Below, in pieces: positions 1-8,000 of a DNA stretch of 12,161 bases; the stretch's first letter is position 1; every line of letters starts with the position of its first letter. A program made the translations under genes and the position numbers. The stretch lies in NCBI GenBank assembly GCA_026991005.1, contig JALXCH010000537.1, positions 1 through 12,161 of the forward strand. The letters are read 5' to 3'. The DNA is from Calditrichia bacterium (GTDB lineage: Bacteria > Calditrichota > Calditrichia > RBG-13-44-9). The notes beneath the pieces are model-generated. The model did no database searches and was not told the origin of the DNA. It saw only the letters and a list, made by a program, of their open reading frames with translations.

Positions 1-831
1 ATGCATGGCCATGCCAATAAATAAGGAAGAAAGCATGGTGAAAATATATGCCTGAATAAATGCCACTAACAATTCCAGCAAATCAATAAAAACGGCAAAT
101 CCGATGGAAAAGGGAGACACCAGAATACTCCCCATGGCAATAATTAGCCCTAACAGAGCAAAAACTACAGTATGCCCTGCAATCATATTAGCAAAAAGTC
201 GCATTGCCAGGGCAAAAGGTTTAGTAAACAAACCAAAAATCTCGATGGGCACCATAATAAAGATGAGGGGAAAAGGAACCCCTGGAGGAACCATACTTTT
301 AAAATAGCCAATGGGACCATTTTCGACCATGCCCATAATCTGGGTAACAACAAACGTGATCACAGCCAGAGAAGCGGTTACACTAATATTTCCTGTAGCC
401 GTTGCAAACAAAGGGAAAAGCCCCATCAGGTTACAGGTAAGGATGAAGAAAAACATCGTGGCCAACAAAGGTGTAAACTTTCGTCCGGCTCGTTCCCCCA
501 TGTTGGGGATGGCGATCTCGTCCCGCACAAACAGAACCATCGCTTCCAGTGCCGCTGCAAATCCGGTGGGCACCAGACGTTTCTTCCGGAATAAAAGCCA
601 GAAAGTTAAAATCAAAATTAATGAGGCAACCCACATCATTACAACGTGGAGAGTAATGGAGAGATCTATTTGTATCCCAAACAGACTTATCGGTTCAAAA
701 GTAGGTAAATGAAGATGATATCCAAATAGATTCCATTCGTGGGAATCCTGAATGTGATGAGTAATGAACTCTCCCAGACTTTCTTCCTGGTGCTCGGCGC
801 CTGTTTCAGTCATTAAAAGTGCAGACATCAT
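1..831 (-). CDS. atpB: F1Fo ATP synthase subunit a, 3' end cut by window edge
   Basis: Proton-channel subunit a of the Fo sector in the inner membrane. It carries protons to and from the c-ring during ATP synthesis. The frame is open from the ATG at 831 to base 1 (277 codons, no stop), and the end reached, 'IQAYIFTMLSSLFIGMAMH', is within a few residues of the usual C-terminus. The essential arginine is R211 in 'MRLFANMIAGH', with N215 and Q260 also conserved. Compared with E. coli the E219/H245 pair is swapped here (H220, E253), a co-variation known from mitochondria and many bacteria. The N-terminus is long and hydrophilic (residues 1-50, 'HHIQDSHEW'), as in other FCB-type subunits. The start at 831 is chosen over the ATG at 828 because GAGGAG lies 9 nt upstream (841-846). 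The start overlaps the preceding stop as ATGA. The other Fo/F1 genes are expected beyond the left edge. Confidence 0.97.
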   Translation of the reverse strand, partial: MMSALLMTETGAEHQEESLGEFITHHIQDSHEWNLFGYHLHLPTFEPISLFGIQIDLSITLHVVMMWVASLILILTFWLLFRKKRLVPTGFAAALEAMVLFVRDEIAIPNMGERAGRKFTPLLATMFFFILTCNLMGLFPLFATATGNISVTASLAVITFVVTQIMGMVENGPIGYFKSMVPPGVPFPLIFIMVPIEIFGLFTKPFALAMRLFANMIAGHTVVFALLGLIIAMGSILVSPFSIGFAVFIDLLELLVAFIQAYIFTMLSSLFIGMAMH

Positions 832-1217
832 AACCGCTTACTCCTCAGATCTGCCAATTGGTTTACAATTAAGATTTCAACGATCAAGTAACTGAAATAC
901 GAAATTAATAATGTGACTAATAGAACTAATTTATTAAAATTTAAATAATATACCAGGACAAACAAAATAAAAAATACAATAAAGAGACGAGAAATCATCC
1001 CTCCGAAAAAAGAACCCATAAATTTTTTGTTTTCTTTGGTAAATCCCCAGCTAATAATACCGCTTCCAATTAAAAAATTGCCAAGCCCAATAAATAAACC
1101 TGTCCATGCTTCTCGCTGATAGTTTGCTAAAAAACCGAAGTGGCTCCCAATAAGAATAATCAATCCCAGCAACAAAAAGACCCCCAACCCCCATTTAACA
1201 AAGACAGAAAACTTCAT
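828..1217 (-). CDS. AtpI-like small membrane protein of the ATP synthase operon
   Basis: A 129-residue, very hydrophobic protein with about four predicted membrane helices (roughly residues 7-26, 38-58, 72-92 and 94-117) and a short basic tail ending 'LRSKRL'. Size, topology and position directly before atpB fit the ATP synthase I (AtpI/UncI) family, whose members help assemble the c-ring. The sequence is poorly conserved, so the family call rests largely on context. The ATG at 1217 is preceded by AAAGGGA about 10 nt upstream. The gap to the preceding atpZ stop is 15 nt, and the TGA stop overlaps the atpB start by 4 nt, suggesting translational coupling. Codon use is AT-rich. An unrelated four-helix membrane protein cannot be excluded. 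Confidence 0.75.
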   Translation of the reverse strand: MKFSVFVKWGLGVFLLLGLIILIGSHFGFLANYQREAWTGLFIGLGNFLIGSGIISWGFTKENKKFMGSFFGGMISRLFIVFFILFVLVYYLNFNKLVLLVTLLISYFSYLIVEILIVNQLADLRSKRL

Positions 1218-1232
1218 AGAACAAAAATCCCT

Positions 1233-1532
1233 TTACGAATTGTTTTCACCGTTTTTACGGTTTTCCTTCTTTTCCAGCCAGAAAACTGTTTTAAAAAAAT
1301 TATAAAAACCGACCACTACTCCTAAACAGGCTCCCAATAAGGTAAGCCAGGGTTTAGTATGCCATTTTTTATCGAGTACATATCCCAGGAAAGAAAGTAA
1401 AGCCACCGAGGCTGCCCAGGTGTACCCAATATTTAAATAAGGTGCTAACTTACGGTACACCTCTGTTAACGATTCAAAATCCCGCAGAGGTGAATGGAAA
1501 CGGGTGGTATTTCCAGTACGTTTCAAAGCCAC
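1233..1532 (-). CDS. atpZ: AtpZ/AtpI-family protein (ATP synthase gene 1 type)
   Basis: A 99-residue protein with two membrane helices (about residues 33-52 and 61-85) in the hairpin arrangement of the AtpZ / 'ATPase gene 1' family. The typical pattern is visible: a small-residue first helix ending 'FLGYVLDKKW', a short 'HTKPW' turn, and a glycine-rich second helix 'LLGACLGVVVGFYNFF'. Family members accompany AtpI in ATP synthase operons and have been linked to Mg2+/Ca2+ supply and complex assembly; the exact role here is inferred. The start codon is GTG, sharing its first base with the bactofilin TAG stop (TAGTG), so re-initiation after bactofilin translation is likely. A GAGG motif sits about 12 nt upstream. 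The AtpI-like gene follows 15 nt downstream. Confidence 0.85.
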   Translation of the reverse strand: MALKRTGNTTRFHSPLRDFESLTEVYRKLAPYLNIGYTWAASVALLSFLGYVLDKKWHTKPWLTLLGACLGVVVGFYNFFKTVFWLEKKENRKNGENNS

Positions 1533-1945
1533 TATTTTTTTGAAACCTCAGATTGTTTTCCCGCAGAAGATTTTCCATCCTGACGATTCGCCATCATGTC
1601 CGATTTTCCCTGAAAGACGGCTCCTTCATCAATTACCAATTTTTTTGCTTTTAAATTTCCAATAAGTACTGATTTGGCTTCCAGCACTAATTTATCCTCT
1701 ACAGAAATATTCCCTTCAATTCGCCCACCTACCACGGCATCGCGGGCAAAAACCTCTCCTTCCACCTTTCCACTCATTCCAATGGTTAAAGTATCTGCGG
1801 TTCGCACTGCCCCTTTAACTTTACCATCAATTCTCAAGCTTCCCTTGGTTTCGATTTTTCCTTCCAGGATGGTTCCTTCTCCAATAAAATTCAGTTCACC
1901 TGCACCTCTTCCTCCGTTACCGGAATCTTTCAATTTTATACCCAT
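1532..1945 (-). CDS. Bactofilin (polymer-forming cytoskeletal protein)
   Basis: A 137-residue bactofilin. These proteins fold as a right-handed beta-helix and polymerise without nucleotide into filaments or patches under the inner membrane, guiding cell-shape or localisation machinery. The core spans about residues 18-115 and shows the regular hydrophobic/glycine ladder of the family ('FIGEGTILEGKIETKG', 'LRIDGKVKG', 'LVIDEGAVFQGK'). The glycine-rich N-terminus (residues 7-16) and the lysine/serine-rich tail (residues 118-137) look disordered, as is usual. The ATG at 1945 has GGAGG 10 nt upstream (1956-1960). The gene lies 19 nt after the M23 peptidase gene. Bactofilin/M23 pairs are a known morphogenetic association (for example CcmA with Csd peptidases in Helicobacter), so the two probably act together here. 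Confidence 0.95.
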   Translation of the reverse strand: MGIKLKDSGNGGRGAGELNFIGEGTILEGKIETKGSLRIDGKVKGAVRTADTLTIGMSGKVEGEVFARDAVVGGRIEGNISVEDKLVLEAKSVLIGNLKAKKLVIDEGAVFQGKSDMMANRQDGKSSAGKQSEVSKK

Positions 1946-1964
1946 ACCTCTGAAGCCTCCTTCT

Positions 1965-2750
1965 TTAAAAATTGTTCACATTATATTCCGCTATCAGAAT
2001 GCGTGGATCAATTGGACGACTGTTTTTCCATATTTCAAAATGGAGATGGGGGCCATAGGATTTTTGCCCGGAATTCCCCAGATAGGCAATCACCTCTCCT
2101 TGCTCCACCCACTGATTGACCCGCACTAGATTACGCAGATTATGTTTATAATATGAATAGTAACCGAAATCGTGCCCAATAATGATGGTATTACCTCCAT
2201 TTACCGTCCAACCGCTAAACAACACCTGACCGCTGGCCGGAGCTACAATGGGTGTTCCTTCCGGAGCCGCAATGTCAATTCCGTTGTGTACATCTTCTTT
2301 ATAATGTTGGCTAATAAACCCGACCACCGGCGGTTTTACGGGGATTGATTTGAAAATGGAAAAAATGGGACGCGTCTGAAGCGCATCACTGTCAATGGAT
2401 GCTTCCTCTCCCTGCGAACCTTCTGTTAATTTAATATACCCGGAAAGACTATTTTGCACCTTTTCGCCATAACTTTTAAGCTGCTTTAATTCGGCTTCCA
2501 ATTCATTAATTTTCTGGAGTTGTTGACGAAGGATATTATTTTCGTTGCGTAAACTCTGGTTCTCGAGTGCTTTTTGCAACAATTGCCCGTAAGTAATTAT
2601 TCCCACCAGAATCATCACAAACAGAACAATTGCTACGGCTATCCCTAACTGTAAAATAGAATAGCGCAGCCTTAACCGGCGCGGGGAGCCCTCGTCATCG
2701 GGTATCAACAAAATGTTTAAATATTTTCGTTTAAGTTTTTTATGTCCCAC
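1965..2750 (-). CDS. Membrane-anchored M23 (LytM-type) peptidoglycan endopeptidase
   Basis: A 261-residue zinc metallopeptidase predicted to cleave peptidoglycan cross-links in the periplasm. Order of parts: a basic cytoplasmic tail (residues 1-30, including 'LNILLIPDDEG'), one membrane helix (about 33-54), a periplasmic coiled coil (about 56-100), a linker, then the M23 domain (about 140-252). The full catalytic set is visible: H155 and D159 in 'HNGID', H203, and H235/H237 in 'GPHLHFEIW'. The enzyme therefore looks active rather than a degenerate EnvC/NlpD-type activator. The start is a GTG with AGGTGA about 6 nt upstream; no better in-frame start lies between it and the parB stop. Placed between parB and the bactofilin gene, it is a good candidate for a peptidase positioned by bactofilin through its cytoplasmic tail (inference from related pairs). 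Confidence 0.93.
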   Translation of the reverse strand: MGHKKLKRKYLNILLIPDDEGSPRRLRLRYSILQLGIAVAIVLFVMILVGIITYGQLLQKALENQSLRNENNILRQQLQKINELEAELKQLKSYGEKVQNSLSGYIKLTEGSQGEEASIDSDALQTRPIFSIFKSIPVKPPVVGFISQHYKEDVHNGIDIAAPEGTPIVAPASGQVLFSGWTVNGGNTIIIGHDFGYYSYYKHNLRNLVRVNQWVEQGEVIAYLGNSGQKSYGPHLHFEIWKNSRPIDPRILIAEYNVNNF

Positions 2751-2775
2751 CAGGACTCACCTAATCTCTGTATTT

Positions 2776-3657
2776 TTAAATTTTTATTTCATTGAATAAT
2801 TCCATCAAACGATCCAGATCCTCCCGAGAATAAAAAACAATTTCGATGCTACCTCCTTCCCGTTTTGTACGCACTTTTACTTGGGTACCGAATTTTTCGC
2901 GCAATTGATTTTCGATACGCGTGATAAAAGGAGACCGTTTACGAGAAGAACGTGGCACGGACAACTGCGGCATCTCCGAACGCATTTTTTTTACTTCTTC
3001 TTCTACTTTGCGTACTGAAAAGCCGTTTTTAACGGTTTTGCGCCACAGTTCCAGTTGCTGGGCTTCCTTTTTCAGCCCCAGAAGTGCGCGGGCATGGCCT
3101 TCGCGGATTTCCCCCTTTTTCAAGCTCTCCTGAATGGGAGCCGGAAGTTTCAACAGACGGATCATATTGGCAACCGTAGCTCGATCTTTACCAATTTTTT
3201 CCGCTACTTCCTCCTGAGTTAAATGACACTCATCGATAAGGCGCTGGTACCCTCGTGCCAGATCGATGGGATTCAAATGCTCCCGCTGCACATTTTCAAT
3301 AAGGGCTATTTCCAGCATATCCTCATCGGATTTCACATCCAGGACGTACGCTGGAATACGTTTTAAACCGACAGCAATCGCAGCGCGCAAGCGTCGTTCG
3401 CCGGCGATAAGCTGATAACGCCCGTTCTTCCAGGGACGCACCGCAATGGGTTGAATAATTCCTTTTTCCTGTACCGATTTTTTTAGTTCCTCAAATGCCT
3501 GCTCATCCATTTCCAGACGTGGCTGGAAAGGATTCGGATCGATAATGCCCACATCAATTTCTTGAACAGCCTTCTTAAATTGGGGAGAGGTTACATCTTG
3601 CACCGATGAGGAAATAAGTGCTTCCAGTCCCTTCCCCAAACGCATTTTATTTTTCAT
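2776..3657 (-). CDS. parB: Chromosome partitioning protein ParB (Spo0J/Noc type)
   Basis: A 293-residue CTP-dependent DNA clamp that loads at parS sites and spreads, organising the origin region for segregation with ParA and for SMC loading. The N-terminus (residues 5-15, '[11 protein letters not shown]') is the usual ParA-contacting segment. The ParB/Srx domain covers about 32-125 with the CTP-binding motifs GERRLRA (86-92) and '[12 protein letters not shown]' (121-132). The parS-binding helix-turn-helix is at about 146-170, and the C-terminal dimerisation domain at about 243-293. Length and architecture are standard. The ATG at 3657 has GAGGAG 10 nt upstream (3668-3673), and the gene overlaps parA by 11 nt, so the two are translationally coupled. 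No canonical parS (TGTTTCACGTGAAACA) was found by eye in this window; a centre-divergent look-alike lies at 4879-4896. Confidence 0.97.
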   Translation of the reverse strand: MKNKMRLGKGLEALISSSVQDVTSPQFKKAVQEIDVGIIDPNPFQPRLEMDEQAFEELKKSVQEKGIIQPIAVRPWKNGRYQLIAGERRLRAAIAVGLKRIPAYVLDVKSDEDMLEIALIENVQREHLNPIDLARGYQRLIDECHLTQEEVAEKIGKDRATVANMIRLLKLPAPIQESLKKGEIREGHARALLGLKKEAQQLELWRKTVKNGFSVRKVEEEVKKMRSEMPQLSVPRSSRKRSPFITRIENQLREKFGTQVKVRTKREGGSIEIVFYSREDLDRLMELFNEIKI

Positions 3658-4411
3658 GCGATAATAACTCCTCTGCCAGCTTCATGTAATTGGATGCTCC
3701 CGTGGAGGTGGCATCGTACATAATAATTGGTAGACCAAAACTGGGGGCTTCACTCAACCGAACATTCCGTGTAATGATCGTTTGATACACTTTGTCTTTA
3801 AAAAAATTCCGAACTTCGTTAGCCACCTGGTTGCATAAGTTCAGGCGATTATCGTACATGGTTAATAGAACGCCATCAATATAGAGATTTTCGTTCAGAT
3901 GCTTTTGCACCAAACGCACCGTATTCAGGAGCTGACTGAGTCCTTCCAGTGCGTAATATTCACACTGGATGGGAATCATTACGGCATCTGCAGCTGTTAA
4001 AGCATTCAAGGTCAGAATGCCCAGAGAAGGGGGGCAATCAACGATAATATAATCGTAATTTTCTTTGATTGGGGAAATAGCTTCCCGAAGCAATTGCTCC
4101 CGGGCAATAACCTGCACCAGTTCCACCTCGGCACCCACCAGATTGATATGAGAAGGTAAAAGCTCCAGATTGGGCACTTTCGTGGATTGAATTGCCTGTT
4201 GAGGTGATTCCCGGTTAATAATTACATCATAAATACTTATTTTTAAGGAGCGGTAATCCACTCCCAATCCGGAGGTCGCATTCGCCTGAGGATCGATATC
4301 AATAAGCAGAGTTTTCTTTTCGGCCACCGCCAGGCAGGCAGCAAGATTTACTGCCGTAGTGGTTTTACCCACACCACCTTTTTGATTTGCAATTGCCAGT
4401 GTTTTTGTCAT
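3647..4411 (-). CDS. parA: Chromosome partitioning ATPase ParA (Soj/MinD family)
   Basis: Deviant-Walker ATPase that binds DNA non-specifically as an ATP dimer and pulls ParB-parS complexes apart. Visible motifs: the deviant Walker A 'KGGVGKTTT' near the N-terminus with the signature lysine, the Walker A' '[13 protein letters not shown]', and the Walker B '[11 protein letters not shown]'. The C-terminal '[13 protein letters not shown]' is typical of chromosomal Soj proteins. Two starts are possible: ATG at 4411 (giving [10 protein letters not shown], 254 residues, chosen because it matches the usual N-terminus) and an in-frame GTG at 4420 (257 residues, MGKM...). Neither has a strong ribosome binding site. 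It is the first gene of the parAB-M23-bactofilin-atp set; the divergent spacer upstream should hold the promoter. Confidence 0.96.
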   Translation of the reverse strand: MTKTLAIANQKGGVGKTTTAVNLAACLAVAEKKTLLIDIDPQANATSGLGVDYRSLKISIYDVIINRESPQQAIQSTKVPNLELLPSHINLVGAEVELVQVIAREQLLREAISPIKENYDYIIVDCPPSLGILTLNALTAADAVMIPIQCEYYALEGLSQLLNTVRLVQKHLNENLYIDGVLLTMYDNRLNLCNQVANEVRNFFKDKVYQTIITRNVRLSEAPSFGLPIIMYDATSTGASNYMKLAEELLSHEK

Positions 4412-4455
4412 TTTCCCCACAGATTCCCATTTAAAGCTGTTTAATTTAATTTTTC

Positions 4456-4482
4456 ACTATAATAAAATCAAGGTGTTTTAAA
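4456..4482 (-). promoter_or_regulatory. Candidate promoter for the parA operon
   Basis: On the minus strand, TTTAAA (4477-4482) and TATAGT (4456-4461) are 15 nt apart (16 nt if the -35 is read as CTTTAA). They lie about 45 nt upstream of the parA start. Each hexamer matches the sigma-70 consensus only partly, so this is a suggestion based on position and AT content. Confidence 0.3.
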
Positions 4483-4604
4483 GAGGCATTTCGAATGGAC
4501 GTACGTTCTTCAATTATTCTCTCTTTACTGCAATCATTTCAATGAAATTTTAAAATTTTCAAAAATATCTACTACGAACAATGATGAATCCCGCGGAGAT
4601 TAAA

Positions 4605-4622
4605 AGCATTCGAACGAATGCT
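4605..4622. repeat. 18-bp hyphenated palindrome, operator-like
   Basis: AGCATTCG-AA-CGAATGCT: two perfect 8-bp arms separated by 2 nt, in the spacer between divergent genes. It could be a binding site for a dimeric regulator. On the minus strand the second arm is followed by TTTAAT, so a weak hairpin terminator is an alternative, but no transcript to end there is evident. Confidence 0.6.
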
Positions 4623-4773
4623 CACCTAAACAAATGCCACGAATTCTCTGGAAAAATTCCGTAGTATTTGTACCTTCAATCCCCATTTACAAATTATCAA
4701 AATGTAAAATTGCAAAAATAATTTTAATAACCGCGATACATATATGATTTCTCGCCTAAACAATAAAAACATC

Positions 4774-4801
4774 TTGACAATTAAAAAAAATTTCTTAAAT
4801 T
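4774..4801 (+). promoter_or_regulatory. Candidate promoter for the secreted-protein gene
   Basis: A perfect -35 hexamer TTGACA (4774-4779) is followed after 16 nt by TAAATT (4796-4801; TAAATTG also resembles the Bacteroidota -7 motif TAnnTTTG). It would give a leader of about 270 nt. A second possibility is TATAAT at 4953-4958, closer to the gene but without a clear -35. Neither is certain. Confidence 0.3.
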
Positions 4802-4878
4802 GTAAAAAACGATCTATTAAAAGCATGTATATCCTATTTTCCTTAATAGTAATTTACCATTCATTGAATGTCCATCTC

Positions 4879-4896
4879 ATGTTTCGATAGAAACAT
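4879..4896. repeat. parS-like inverted repeat with divergent centre
   Basis: ATGTTTC-GATA-GAAACAT has perfect 7-bp arms. The internal 16 bases TGTTTC-GATA-GAAACA share both outer half-sites and the spacing of the common parS sequence TGTTTCACGTGAAACA, differing only in the central four bases. It lies in the spacer upstream of parA. Because the central CACGTG is strongly conserved in known parS sites, this may be a degenerate parS, a variant site, or an unrelated operator. Confidence 0.45.
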
Positions 4897-5068
4897 TTTC
4901 AGGCGATATCAGACAAGTATTTTATAAGGGGAAATAAATTTTATTTCTAATTTATAATTAATTTGTTGGGAAATAAGAAAGATTAAAGGGGGTGATAATT
5001 GGAATAATTTTTACAAGGAGCGGGTAGCAGGTTTTATTTTAAATCTCTGAAGGTCTAATTTAACAAAT

Positions 5069-5073
5069 GGAGG
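5069..5073 (+). promoter_or_regulatory. Ribosome binding site deciding the start at 5080
   Basis: GGAGG lies directly against an ATG at 5074 (no spacing) and 6 nt before the ATG at 5080. Proper spacing therefore favours 5080 as the real start, removing two residues (MT) from the longest frame and leaving a standard signal peptide beginning MKRV. Confidence 0.75.
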
Positions 5074-5079
5074 ATGACT

Positions 5080-8000
5080 ATGAAACGAGTGGTACAGTGG
5101 GGATTAGCTCTGATATTTTTATTTTCTGTTTTGAATTTAGCTCTGGCTAATGATGAGGCTCAGATTAAGGAGCTTATTAAAGCCTATCAAAATGGAGTGC
5201 TAATTACCAAAGCACAATATCAATTAATTAAACCCTTCCTAAAAAAGCCCAGCATTCCAATTATTCGAAATTCTTACCCATCCAGTAAAGGAGCTTTAAA
5301 TGAAGATTTTGAAAGCGGGGTATGGCCTCCTGATGGATGGTCATTAGACAATGACGGGAATGGCGATGATTGGGACTTAAGCAATCAAGAAAATGACCAT
5401 ACATCCGGTTCAGGATATTACGCCAGGTACAATTGTTATTATATTAGTAGCGGGAATGAAGGCTATTTAATTACCCCTCAACTTTCTGTAACATCTACTT
5501 CTCATACATTATCTTTCTGGGTAAATTATTATTTTGTATCCGGTTCATGGGGAAATACTGCAGAATTATATGTTGATGTCTCAAATGATGATGGCACATC
5601 CTGGGTTAGTGGAACAACCAATTATATTAGCGGACAATCAGGTGCGGGGTGGTTTCAGGTAACTATTGATCTATCTAATTATGAAGGAAATAACTTTGTA
5701 GGAGATGTAGTTAAAGTTCGTTTCCGCGCAGTTTCCGACTATGGCTCATATAATATTGGTATAGATGATGTCACTGGTCCGGATATTTATGTGCCTGCCG
5801 GTTTACCGGGAGAACCTACTAATCCCAATCCTGCTAATGGTGCAACCAATATCGCAACAACAACAGGTATCTCCTGGACCAATGGGGCCAATACAGACTC
5901 AACGATTGTTTTATTCGGCACATCTACTCCTCCAATAGATACTGTTTATGACGGAACTGCGGTGAGTTCCCTCACAAACGCGCAAATTGGTGGCCCGTTA
6001 AGTGGAGGAACAACTTACTATTGGAGAGTATTAGCCAAGAATAGTTCTGGCCAAACAAATGGTCCTATCTGGTCATTTATGACTGCTTCTCCAGCTCATA
6101 GTTTCCCCCTTACTGAAGATTTTGAAAGCGGATTTGATAAATTTGATAATGCTGGTGGAAATTCTGTAGATTGGACCTTAAATACTACTCTTTATCATGG
6201 TGGAACCCAATCTGCACACAACGCTTATGGTTCCAGCAATACCAATATTCTTCATGAAACAGGAGTTTTGGATTTATCCAGCACCACAAATCCCCGACTT
6301 TACTTTTGGCAGATTGCTAAAACTGAAGGTGGATATGATAAATGTTATGTAGAAATTTCTACGGACGGTGGGGCTAATTATACTCCCTTACCCGCTTCAA
6401 CCTATCTGGGAAATGCTTCGGATTATGCAACAAACGGATATTTCCATGAAGATTCTTACACCGAATGGGGAACCACCAATGTGACACCGGATAATTCCTG
6501 GTGGAAACAGGAAATATTTGATTTAAGTAACTATAAAACAACCAATGTCCGCTTTCGCTTCAGATTAACTTCAGATGGCTCAGTACAACGATATGGCTGG
6601 TTGCTAGATGATATAGAGATAAAAGAGGCACCAACCAATCCTATAATAGGAGTTACTCCAGATACATTAGATTTTGGATATGTTCCGGTGAATGATAGTA
6701 AAACAGGCCTTGTATCTATTTCCAATACAGGTGGTTCTAATCTAAATATTACTGGTGTAAGCGTAAATGCTCCTTTTAGCTCTACCTATTCCGGTACCAT
6801 TGCTCCTGGTGTTACAGATACGGCTTACTTTACATTCAATCCTACCTCTGCGGGTAGTTTCACCGAAACAGCGACATTTAATATCAGCGGGGCCTATAAC
6901 GGTGATAACACCCTTGTGTTAACCGGAACAGGATATAATCCTTATTCAACATTAAACGAGAATTTTGATGCGTCCAGCAGTTTACCAAACGGATGGACAA
7001 CCATAGTTTATTCCACGAGTTCTTGGGCTTATGCTGGCATATCATCATCATACGCTCATTCTTCTCCCAATTCCTTGAAGCTATATAATTCCAGCGATGA
7101 TCAAGCCTATATTATGGCCGTTACCCCCAAATTGTCAGTAGCCGCGAACGGGAGTCGATTAAAATTCTGGGCACGATCTAGTTCCGGAACCCAGACTCTT
7201 TATGTAGGTACAATGAGCGACCCAGCCGATACAAATACTTTTGTTCCTACTGATACATTTACAGTAACAAGCACATTTACTCAATACACTGCTGAATTTT
7301 CTGGTAGTAAAAGAGATATTTATATTGCTTTCAAGCATGGTTTAGACGATACTTACGATTCATACTACATCGATGACATTACCTGGGAAGAAATTCCGAC
7401 AACCCCTGTATTTAGTATCAGCCCAGAGAGTGCAGATTTTGGTACTGTAAATATTTCGGACACTTCTGCGGCGCAAACATTTACCATTACTAATACTGGT
7501 GCTGGAACTTTAACCATTACATCTGTGTCCATAACTGGTACCAATGCCGACCAATTCCTTATGGCCGATACTAACGCATATCCTGTGGATCTGGGCACAA
7601 ATCAAAGCATGGGTTTCGATATATATTTTGCTCCTACTTCTACCGGAAATAAGTCAGCCTATCTTACAGTAGTGGATAATTTAACGAGAACCACTCGCAA
7701 TTATCCTTTAACCGGAACAGGTTATGATCCGAATTACGGTGGCGGTGGGAATAATAACGGTGGCTACTATTTTGCTAATTCTCTAGCCACCAATGCACCT
7801 TCTCATCCAACCTTTAACTGGGTGGATATTTCCAGTACAGGAACGGACATTATTGGGGATTTAACTGATGATAGTTTTGCAGGACCGTTTAATATAGGGT
7901 TTACATTTAATTTCTTTGGAAATGATTACACCCAGTTGTATATCTCTTCGAACGGTTGGATTTCGTTCGACGAACCGGGTTCTTCGGTTCCTTCCAACAC

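Larger units (their letters stand above)
4421..5068. other. AT-rich divergent intergenic region
   Basis: About 650 bp between the divergent parA and the large secreted-protein gene. No convincing coding sequence is present on either strand; the open frames are short, lack ribosome binding sites and follow the AT-rich composition. The stretch holds candidate promoters for both flanking genes, two perfect-arm inverted repeats (listed separately) and a smaller one, ATTTCA-A-TGAAAT, near 4535-4547. I see no tRNA-like fold and no riboswitch I recognise. The length and the number of palindromes suggest a regulatory or ParB/regulator-binding role (inference). Confidence 0.7.

Noticed and set aside
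172..712. Plus-strand open frames up to 140 codons
   Set aside because: They are antisense to atpB, which has unmistakable family motifs; no ribosome binding sites and no recognisable protein pattern.
4581..4664. 27-codon plus-strand frame starting MMNPAEIKSIRTNAHLN
   Set aside because: The start faintly resembles the first helix of an HTH regulator, but it stops at once, has no ribosome binding site and overlaps the 18-bp palindrome; at most a remnant, not supportable as a gene.
4626..4826. Minus-strand 66-codon hydrophobic frame
   Set aside because: Phe/Ile/Leu-rich translation of AT-rich spacer, no ribosome binding site, no family resemblance.
4421..5068. Chromosome origin (oriC) next to parAB
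   Set aside because: No cluster of TTATCCACA-type DnaA boxes and none of the usual origin genes (dnaA, rpmH, rnpA, gidA/B) are visible.
4930..5079. Riboswitch in the leader of the secreted-protein gene
   Set aside because: Purine-rich runs are present (GGGGGTGATAATTGG) but no recognisable conserved riboswitch core or strong hairpin was found by eye.
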